A stretch of DNA of 64,000 nt, taken from Cupriavidus sp. IDO. Its GTDB lineage: Bacteria > Pseudomonadota > Gammaproteobacteria > Burkholderiales > Burkholderiaceae. The DNA is taken from positions 1-64,000 of the forward strand of contig NZ_JWMA01000076.1 in NCBI RefSeq assembly GCF_000812465.1, in the 5' to 3' direction. The notes below the pieces were generated by a model that was given only the letters and a program-made list of their open reading frames with translations, was not told where the DNA came from and did no database searches. The position numbers were made by a program, and so were the translations under genes. Below are positions 57,729 to 64,000 of the stretch, piece by piece; position 1 is the first letter of the stretch; every line of letters starts with the position of its first letter.

Positions 57729-58940
57729 ATGGTTACCGCAAGCAAGATTCCGAGTGCTGTCTACCTGCTCGCTCTCGGCGCCTTCGCCATCGGCACCGAA
57801 GGCTTCATGATTTCCCCGCTGCTTCCGGGCCTGGCCGCCGATTTCGGCGTGTCCATCGAGCGGGCCTGGCAACTCGTTTCCGTATTCGCGCTGGCCTACG
57901 GCATCAGCTCACCGGTGCTTACGGCTGCCACCGGGAACGTCAGGCGCCGCACGCTGCTGCTGGCAAGCATGATCGTATTCGCGCTGTCGAACCTGCTTGC
58001 CTGCCTTGCCCCCGGATTCTGGTGGCTGATGGGTGCGCGTGTACTGCTGGCCCTTTCGGCCGGGTTGTTCGTTCCGGGCGCGAACGCGCTGGCGGGTGCG
58101 ATCGCCCATCCGGCGCTGCGCGGCCGTGCGATCGCTCTCGTCAATGCCGGCATCACGGTGGCGCTGACGCTCGGCGTACCGATGGGCGCCGTCATCGGTC
58201 ACGCGCTTGGCTGGCGCATGACGTTCGCCGGCGTCGCCGTTCTGTCGGTGATTGCGGCGATCGGAGTATATGTCGGCGTGCCGCGCGAGATCGGGCAAGG
58301 TATTCCAACCGCGACATTGCGCGAGCGCGTCTCGGTCGCCGCGCGGCCAGCCGTGCTGGCAACCCTGTTGGCTACCACGCTGTGGGCGACCGGCTCGTAC
58401 ACGGTCTACACCTATCTGTCGCCGCTGGTCACCAGCATGACCACCGTGCACGATACGCAGATCAGGCTCGTGATGCTCACATGGGGAATTTCGGCTGCCG
58501 CAGGCGTGTTCCTTGGCGGCAGCCTGAGCGACCGGCTGGGGCCGCCGCGCGTGATCGTGCCGGCTGTAGCGATCATGGCAATGGCCTTCCTGAGCTTTTC
58601 CCTTGTCGCTCGGCTGGTGCCTCCGGAATACGCATTGGGCCCGGTGCTGGTCGCGCTGGTCATCTGGGGAGTGAGTGCGTGGGCGTTCTACCCCGCCCAG
58701 CAGGCGCGCCTGATCGAGCTGGCCGGCGTCAACGTCGCGTCGATCGTGCTGTCGCTCAATGCGTCGTTCATGTATATCGGCTTCTCCGTCGGCGCCGCGG
58801 TTGGCGGCCTGACGATGGCCCAGAGTCATGTCGGCAATCTGGGGCTGGTCGGCGGATTCTCTGAGCTGGCGTCGGTAGCGGTGACACTGGCGATCCTGGC
58901 CCGCAATGCCAGGGTCGTGGCGCCGGGCTCGGCCGCGTGA
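57729..58940 (+). CDS. MFS transporter (DHA1/AraJ-like exporter)
   Basis: A 403-aa protein with 12 predicted helices and the opening LLALGAFAIGTEGFMISPLLPGLA, typical of sugar-efflux and chloramphenicol-type DHA1 exporters. It is likely an exporter of the toxic compound that induces the TetR operon. The start at 57729 follows AAGGACC; the frame is open to 57606, but that part resembles a different protein. Confidence 0.88.
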   Translation: MVTASKIPSAVYLLALGAFAIGTEGFMISPLLPGLAADFGVSIERAWQLVSVFALAYGISSPVLTAATGNVRRRTLLLASMIVFALSNLLACLAPGFWWLMGARVLLALSAGLFVPGANALAGAIAHPALRGRAIALVNAGITVALTLGVPMGAVIGHALGWRMTFAGVAVLSVIAAIGVYVGVPREIGQGIPTATLRERVSVAARPAVLATLLATTLWATGSYTVYTYLSPLVTSMTTVHDTQIRLVMLTWGISAAAGVFLGGSLSDRLGPPRVIVPAVAIMAMAFLSFSLVARLVPPEYALGPVLVALVIWGVSAWAFYPAQQARLIELAGVNVASIVLSLNASFMYIGFSVGAAVGGLTMAQSHVGNLGLVGGFSELASVAVTLAILARNARVVAPGSAA

Positions 58941-58960
58941 TGGCCACCGTCGCCATATTT

Positions 58961-59902
58961 TCAGCCTACCCCGGTCCCCGCGCTCAAATAGGCCTCCAGG
59001 TCGCGTGATACCGTAGAGAAGCGCTCTATCAGAAAGTCGAGGAGCGCACGGACGCGCGGCGCCATGTACCGGCTACGTTGGTACAGGGCATGCACCGGGA
59101 CATCCGGAGACCGCCACTCGGGCATCAGGATATTCAGTTTTCCCGCGCGCAGATCCGCCCCTATGTCCCATACCGATTTCATCGCTATCCCGTAACCCGC
59201 CACTGCCCACTCACGCGCGAGCGCACCGTCATTCGTCTCCCGGGAACTTGCCAGTGGCACGGTATAACTCTCGACCTCGCCACCGCGCGTGAACCGCCAG
59301 TCGTTCGCAAGGCCAATTGCGGTTCCCAGGATAATGCAATCGAAGCGCGCCAGATCCCGCGGGTGCTCGGGCGTCCCGTGCGTCGCCACATACTCCGGCG
59401 ACGCACAAAGCACGCGTCGATTGGGCGCGAGCCGTCGCGCGACAAGGGAGCTATCGGGGGGCACGCCAAACCGGATGGCAAGGTCAATGTCGTCGAGCAA
59501 CAGATTCGACAGCGAATCGGACAGCACCAGGGCGAAAGTCACCTCGGGATATTGCACGTTGAACTCATCAAGCCAGCCCTTGAGGACGTGGCGGCCGAAA
59601 TCGGAGGTCGCCGAAATCCGCACCTTTCCGTGCACGACGCTGCGGCCGGCCTGTAGCGCGGCATGGGCATCTTCGAGGGCCTGAAGCGCCTGCTGGCAAT
59701 GGAGCAGGTAGATTCGCCCCTCCTCCGTGAGCCGCAACTGGCGTGTCGTGCGCTCAAAGAGCCGCGTCTTCAGGCTCGCCTCCAGCTTGACCAGACGTGC
59801 GCTCGCCGCCGCAGGGGAAAGTCCCAGCTTCCGTCCGGCAGCCGACAGCCCACCCAGGTTTGCCGCCTCAACAAAGAGCCGGATGTCGCCGAGGTTCTCC
59901 AC
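58961..59902 (-). CDS. LysR-family transcriptional regulator
   Basis: A 313-aa LysR regulator: winged HTH at residues 1-62 (LFVEAANLGGLSAAGRKLGL), linker helix, and the periplasmic-binding-like effector domain starting KVRISATSDFGR. It belongs to the group that controls adjacent reductases, and diverges from the OYE gene. The palindrome at 59918-59934 lies 15 bp before its start, suggesting autoregulation. Confidence 0.92.
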   Translation of the reverse strand: MENLGDIRLFVEAANLGGLSAAGRKLGLSPAAASARLVKLEASLKTRLFERTTRQLRLTEEGRIYLLHCQQALQALEDAHAALQAGRSVVHGKVRISATSDFGRHVLKGWLDEFNVQYPEVTFALVLSDSLSNLLLDDIDLAIRFGVPPDSSLVARRLAPNRRVLCASPEYVATHGTPEHPRDLARFDCIILGTAIGLANDWRFTRGGEVESYTVPLASSRETNDGALAREWAVAGYGIAMKSVWDIGADLRAGKLNILMPEWRSPDVPVHALYQRSRYMAPRVRALLDFLIERFSTVSRDLEAYLSAGTGVG

Positions 59903-59917
59903 GATATTTCCGTTCTT

Positions 59918-59934
59918 TTTGAAGATGATTCAAA
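59918..59934. promoter_or_regulatory. LysR-type operator
   Basis: TTTGAA and TTCAAA are inverted repeats spaced by GATGA; inside is the T-N11-A pattern typical of LysR sites. It lies in the 107-bp gap between the LysR gene and the OYE gene. Confidence 0.6.
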
Positions 59935-60009
59935 TGGTAGGTCAATTATCAAAGCCCAGCGGACTTTGCACAATGTGCCATGGTCAATCAGCTTCGGAGA
60001 TCCGCAATC

Positions 60010-61158
60010 ATGTCGACAACCGCTTCGCCACTTTTCACGCCGACCGTCCTCGCCGGCCACACACTTGCCCACCGTGTCGTCATGGCGCCCATGACGCGTG
60101 CGCGCAGCACCCAGCCCGGTGACATACCCAACGCGATGAACGCCCGCTACTACGCCCAGCGTGCCGGCGCCGCGCTGATCGTGACCGAGGCCACCCAGAT
60201 CTCGCCCCAAGGCAAGGGCTATTCCTTCACTCCCGGTATCTACAGCCCCGAGCAGGTCGCCGGATGGCGACTGGTGACGGACGCGGTTCACGCCGGCGGC
60301 GGCCGCATCTTCCTGCAGCTCTGGCACGTGGGCCGCATGTCCCACCCGGACTTTCACAACGGCGAGCTGCCGGTGGCGCCCTCGGCAGTCCCATTCGAAG
60401 GCCAGATCTGGAAGGTCGACCCGGCCACGGGCGTGGGCGCCATGGTGGCCAGCCCAACCCCGCGTGCCCTGACGCGCGACGAGATCAGCGGCGTCGTGGC
60501 CGATTTCCGCCGGGCCGCCCGCCATGCCATGGATGCGGGCTTCGACGGCGTGGAGATCCACGGCGCCAACGGCTACCTGATCGACCAGTTCCTGCGTACG
60601 ACGTCGAACGTCCGCACCGACGAGTACGGCGGTACGCGTGAGAACCGCCTGCGCTTTCTCAAGGAAGTCGTCAACGCGGTGGCGGACGAGGCCGGAGCCG
60701 ATCGCACCGCCATCCGCCTTGCCCCGTTCCTGACCGCACGTGGCATGGCCTGTCCCGACATCCTGCCGACCATTCTCGATGCTGCCGAATTTCTGCAGGC
60801 ACGCGGCATTGCCTATCTGCATCTGGTCGAGGCGGACTGGGACGATGCGCCGCAATTCACCGAGGCATTCCGCCAGTCCATCCGCGCCCGGTTCACGCGG
60901 CCGGTCATTGTCGCAGGGAACTACGACAAGGCACGTGCCGAATGGGTCCTGTCCAAAGGCTACGCCGACCTGGTTGCCTTCGGCCGGCCATTCGTGGCCA
61001 ATCCGGACTTGCCGCGCCGCCTTGCCGATGGCCTGCCGCTAGCTGCCTTCGACGGCAGCACGCTGTTCGGCGGGGGCGAGCGAGGCTATACCGACCATCC
61101 CGCTTCGCCGGCAGCGGATGTTCCCGACAGGGCTGTGGATGCCATCAGCCTTTCGTGA
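60010..61158 (+). CDS. Old yellow enzyme-type alkene reductase
   Basis: A 382-aa FMN-dependent ene-reductase of NemA type. The active-site His184 and Asn187 in IHGANGYL, Tyr189, and the FMN region VIVAGNYDKARAE are intact. It reduces activated alkenes, such as N-ethylmaleimide-like or nitro compounds, with NADPH. The ATG at 60010 has GGAG upstream; the frame is open from 59980. First gene of the LysR-linked set. Confidence 0.93.
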   Translation: MSTTASPLFTPTVLAGHTLAHRVVMAPMTRARSTQPGDIPNAMNARYYAQRAGAALIVTEATQISPQGKGYSFTPGIYSPEQVAGWRLVTDAVHAGGGRIFLQLWHVGRMSHPDFHNGELPVAPSAVPFEGQIWKVDPATGVGAMVASPTPRALTRDEISGVVADFRRAARHAMDAGFDGVEIHGANGYLIDQFLRTTSNVRTDEYGGTRENRLRFLKEVVNAVADEAGADRTAIRLAPFLTARGMACPDILPTILDAAEFLQARGIAYLHLVEADWDDAPQFTEAFRQSIRARFTRPVIVAGNYDKARAEWVLSKGYADLVAFGRPFVANPDLPRRLADGLPLAAFDGSTLFGGGERGYTDHPASPAADVPDRAVDAISLS

Positions 61159-61248
61159 GTGCCGCCGGCCGCAACGTGACCAGTCATCCGGGGTGGTTCA
61201 GTACATCCGCGCGCCAATGCAAGTTCATTTCGACACAAGGAAGAGAAA

Positions 61249-62043
61249 ATGTTTGCTTATCGTGGCTCGACCGCTCTGATTACCGGAGCATCAAAAGGAC
61301 TAGGGAAGGTCTTCGCGGAGACACTTGCGGCACGAGGCATGAACCTGGTGCTGGTGGCCCGGTCTGGTGACGCCTTGCGCGCCCTGGCGGAAGAACTTAC
61401 CGAGAAATACGGTGTGCAGTGCCTCCCGCTCAACGCCGACCTGGCCAATCCCGACGCAGCCATACGGATCGGTGAGGAACTCGAGCGCAGCGGCATCCAG
61501 GTAGACCTGCTGGTCAACAATGCGGGGCTCGGTCTGACCGGCAGCTTCCTCTCGCAGGATTTCACGAAGGTACAGTCGGAGATCCAGGTGAACGTTCAAG
61601 CGCTGGTCGCGCTGACCCACCTGCTTGGCAGCGGCATGGCGAAACGAGGCAGAGGCGGCATCATCAATCTCGCGTCCAACGCAAGCTTTCAGCCACTCCC
61701 CTATATGGCCACCTACGCTGCCACCAAGGCGTTCGTCCTTTTCTTCAGCGAGGCGCTGCAGTATGAGCTCGCTGGCACGGGCGTTCATGTGACGGCAGCT
61801 TGCCCGGGGCCAACGGCAACGAGCTTCTTTGACGGCGTGTCGACCGACGTGTCGCCCAAGGACATGGACAGCTCGGAATCGGTTGTTCAAAAAACACTCA
61901 AGGCTTTCGACCGAAGGAAAGCGGTCGCCTATCCGGGGCGGACAAGCGTGCGCGCGGCCACCTGGTTGTCGCGATTGTTTCCGCGAACGCTCGTTGTACG
62001 CCTCGCAGCAATGGCCACCGGAAAAATGGGGCTTCAAGGCTGA
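61249..62043 (+). CDS. SDR-family oxidoreductase
   Basis: A 264-aa SDR of the DltE/YqjQ type. Cofactor motif TGASKGLG (12-19), LVNNAG and the catalytic YAATK are clear. The C-terminal region (FDRRKAVAYPGRTSVRA) is longer than in small SDRs and resembles 3-ketoacyl reductase-like relatives. It follows the OYE gene by 90 bp, with AAGGAAGAG as ribosome-binding site. Confidence 0.9.
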   Translation: MFAYRGSTALITGASKGLGKVFAETLAARGMNLVLVARSGDALRALAEELTEKYGVQCLPLNADLANPDAAIRIGEELERSGIQVDLLVNNAGLGLTGSFLSQDFTKVQSEIQVNVQALVALTHLLGSGMAKRGRGGIINLASNASFQPLPYMATYAATKAFVLFFSEALQYELAGTGVHVTAACPGPTATSFFDGVSTDVSPKDMDSSESVVQKTLKAFDRRKAVAYPGRTSVRAATWLSRLFPRTLVVRLAAMATGKMGLQG

Positions 62044-62094
62044 AGCCAACGATTCGCCGGGTCCGGACGGCGGCTTTTAACGCTCAGATTATTT

Positions 62095-62130
62095 GGATAT
62101 GGATATGGATATGGATATGGATATGGATAT
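62095..62130. repeat. (GGATAT)6 microsatellite
   Basis: Six perfect GGATAT hexamers in a row, between the SDR stop (62043) and the epimerase start (62173), ending 42 bp before the start codon. The repeat is far poorer in GC than the surrounding DNA. Confidence 0.9.
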
Positions 62131-62172
62131 GAAATCTCAGGAAAGAACGCCAACGCGCCAGGGAGAATCGCA

Positions 62173-63141
62173 ATGAAGATTCTCGTGACCGGAGCGACCG
62201 GCTATATCGGTGGCGCCGCCGCCAAGGCACTCGTCAAACGTGGACACGAGGTCTTCGGCCTGGCGCGATCGGAAGAATCCGCCGGGCGGCTTCGCCTCGC
62301 CGGAATTACCCCCCTTGCCGGAGACTTTACCGACAGCGCGAGCCTGATCAGAGCGGCCAGCGGCGTCGACACGATCGTCAGTACGGCAAGCATCGGCTCA
62401 CTGGCGGGCAGCGCTGAATCGTTCGCGCAGGATCGGGACGCGATTCGCGCCATGCTTGGCGCTGCCGAGGGATCGGGCAAGACGCTGATCTTCACCAGCG
62501 GCTCGGCAGTCCTTGGCATCGTCAATGGCGGCGAGGCGACGCGCGACGTATTCGATGAAGACGTGAGCCTGCCTTTGCCGCCCTCGGTCTTCGCGCCTGC
62601 ATCGGCAAATGTGCCGCCTGTGCTGGTCGAGATGTTCGGCGCAGCCATGGGCGCACGCGTCGGGACGGAGAAGGAAGTGGCGAACGCCTCGGGAATCCGG
62701 GGGATCGTGATGCGCCCGGGTCTCGTCTATGGAAACGGCGGCAGCTACGACTTGCCCGCCCTCATCCGGATGGCCCGCGCTAAAGGCGTGGCTCCCCACC
62801 TCGGGTCAGGTGGCACGCTGCAGGGATATGTTCATGTGGATGATCTGGCCGAACTGTATTGTCTCGCCGTCGAGGGAGCGCCCGCTGGCGCGGTGCTGCA
62901 CGGCGTGGCCGGTGAAGTGAGCCAGCGGGAGCTGGCCGCGGCCGTCAGCCGCATGATCGGAGCCGGCGATCGCACAGCGAGTCTCCAGCTCGAGGAGATG
63001 TACGCTGCCGGCGGTCCGGTCGGCGTGAGTCTCTCGTTGAACAAGCGCATGTCGTCAGATAAGACACGACGTTTGCTGGGCTGGTCGCCAACCCGCACGG
63101 ACATCCTGCACGATATCGAGTTCGGGTCCTATGCCGCCTGA
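62173..63141 (+). CDS. NAD(P)-dependent epimerase/dehydratase-like (atypical SDR)
   Basis: A 322-aa extended-type SDR with GATGYIGG (7-14), VMRPGLVYGNGG and the GYVHVDDLAELY segment. The classical YxxxK is not evident: around the expected place the sequence reads PASANVPPVLVEM with no Tyr, so it may be a sugar-free reductase or NmrA-like sensor. Its start has AGGGAGAATCGC upstream. Last gene of the LysR-linked set. Confidence 0.85.
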   Translation: MKILVTGATGYIGGAAAKALVKRGHEVFGLARSEESAGRLRLAGITPLAGDFTDSASLIRAASGVDTIVSTASIGSLAGSAESFAQDRDAIRAMLGAAEGSGKTLIFTSGSAVLGIVNGGEATRDVFDEDVSLPLPPSVFAPASANVPPVLVEMFGAAMGARVGTEKEVANASGIRGIVMRPGLVYGNGGSYDLPALIRMARAKGVAPHLGSGGTLQGYVHVDDLAELYCLAVEGAPAGAVLHGVAGEVSQRELAAAVSRMIGAGDRTASLQLEEMYAAGGPVGVSLSLNKRMSSDKTRRLLGWSPTRTDILHDIEFGSYAA

Positions 63142-63347
63142 GCGCCAGTCTCAGTTGTATTCCGACTTCCCGGCTACTCACGGCGATGCTTACGAAGTGG
63201 TCAGCCCAATGAAGAGAGAGCCAGTTATCACTTGAAATGCGCTGGTTGCGACATAGGGCAGGTTGCTGCCCGTGAGTTCATAGACCATGCAAAGCGGAGA
63301 CCTCCAGACGTCCGGGCTGTCGCCGCTGCCTGGCTAGTCCGGCCCCC

Positions 63348-63983
63348 CTAGGAGCGGATGCCGAACAAGCCGTGCCAGAAGGAATCGAACGCACCTGCGT
63401 GACGCCTGGGCCGTTTCGCCTCGTCAGAATTTGACGCCGCGCCGGCGGGCGTCGGGCCAGCCTCGGCGCCGGGCGCGTCCGCGGCCGGCACACTGGCGCG
63501 CCGCGACTCCTCCAGGGCCCATACGCTGTCCGCGATGCGTGCGGCCAGTTCCGCTTCGCAGTCCCGGCCGAGCAGCACGCCGAAGATGACGTCGCGGTTG
63601 TGGCCGTCGTCCGCAAAGCGCATCGCAATGACGACCATCTTCTCGTAGCGTTCCTGCGCCGCGCGCTGGCTCTCGCGTTGCGCCTCGCGCTCCTGTTCTT
63701 CCTGCGCGTCGCGCTCGGCCTGCCAGCGTTGCATCTCCCGCTCGAATACCTCGTCGTAGATCTGGCGCTGCCCGGCATCGGAAAGAATGGCGTAGGCGTC
63801 ACGAATTTCCTGGAATGCCGCGTGCGCCTCCGCCTCGCGGCCGAGATTGCGGTCGGGGTGCCACTTCATGGCGGCGCGGCGGTAGGCGCGTTTGATCTCG
63901 TCCATGGTGGCGTCCGATTGCACGCCGAGGGTCGCGTAGAGGGTGGTCATGGGCCAAAGGGGCGACTGCTGGGGAGCGTTCAT
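63348..63983 (-). CDS. J-domain (DnaJ-like) protein
   Basis: A 211-aa co-chaperone-like protein. The J domain (residues about 14-75) holds the HPD motif in KWHPDRN, which stimulates Hsp70; a charged Gln/Glu/Arg-rich helical segment (80-115) and an unrelated C-terminal part follow. No zinc-finger or C-terminal DnaJ domain. The ATG at residue 12 (position 63950) is an alternative start. Confidence 0.9.
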   Translation of the reverse strand: MNAPQQSPLWPMTTLYATLGVQSDATMDEIKRAYRRAAMKWHPDRNLGREAEAHAAFQEIRDAYAILSDAGQRQIYDEVFEREMQRWQAERDAQEEQEREAQRESQRAAQERYEKMVVIAMRFADDGHNRDVIFGVLLGRDCEAELAARIADSVWALEESRRASVPAADAPGAEAGPTPAGAASNSDEAKRPRRHAGAFDSFWHGLFGIRS

Positions 63984-64000
63984 GCTAGCACGGGGTGACC

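Noticed and set aside
62095-62130. GGATAT array as a CRISPR or iteron
   Set aside because: Contiguous 6-bp units without spacers; no cas or replication genes nearby.

Overview
This window is high-GC DNA that reads like the genome of a Burkholderiales bacterium of the Cupriavidus/Ralstonia type. The pointers are a Bug-type tricarboxylate receptor, a PHA synthase and intracellular depolymerase pair whose depolymerase appears to keep the residue numbering of the R. eutropha enzyme, a complete kdp operon, Ala/Lys-rich histone-like proteins, and an intergenic repeat family. The assignment is inference from gene style; no rRNA or tRNA is present to confirm it. The dense mix of regulators, short catabolic operons and stress genes suggests an accessory chromosome (chromid), which is also inference.

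Layout. 1-4079: an intergenic repeat, a patatin/POTRA/barrel (type Vd-like) outer-membrane lipase and an AraC regulator. 4222-7957: a four-gene catabolic operon (AhpD-like protein, BKACE beta-keto acid cleavage enzyme, MFS importer, SDR) divergent from the AraC gene. 8362-10939: a cupin plus an SDR that lacks its catalytic residues, divergent from an alpha/beta hydrolase. 11011-18331: an unknown multi-CxxC protein, a diguanylate cyclase, three small exported proteins (one ending in a His/Asp metal-binding tail), an MFS protein, a transposase remnant and a host-attachment-type protein. 18670-19373: a dienelactone hydrolase gene broken by a one-base deletion next to the catalytic Cys.

19572-24764: a MoxR ATPase / DUF58 / VWA / S1C protease cluster with a second VWA gene diverging from it. 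25011-30323: a CYTH-CHAD protein, cytochrome b561, and an MCE protein plus lipoprotein without an ABC permease or ATPase. 30324-35332: DNA polymerase II, a Bug receptor and small proteins including a histone H1-like one. 35875-39002: convergent PHA synthase and depolymerase genes. 39091-39624: two inverted copies of the repeat seen at position 1, enclosing a 155-bp unit bounded by a perfect 29-bp inverted repeat. 40196-52623: a potassium and stress region with an APC permease (KimA-like candidate), DUF2188 and universal stress proteins, then a previously hidden 54-aa ORF followed by kdpFABCDE. 52757-55463: a TorF-type porin, a DHDPS-family aldolase and small proteins. 55529-63141: two adjacent electrophile/redox clusters, one governed by TetR (SnoaL-like, SDR, MFS) and one by LysR (OYE reductase, SDR, epimerase), with a (GGATAT)6 tract upstream of the last gene. 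63348-63983: a J-domain protein.

No CRISPR array, prophage, intact insertion sequence or classic defence system is visible. The most interesting leads are the repeat family whose hairpin stem covaries between copies, the 29-bp inverted-repeat unit, the BKACE operon, the catalytically empty SDR with its cupin, the orphan MCE pair, the GGATAT tract and the small ORF heading kdp.
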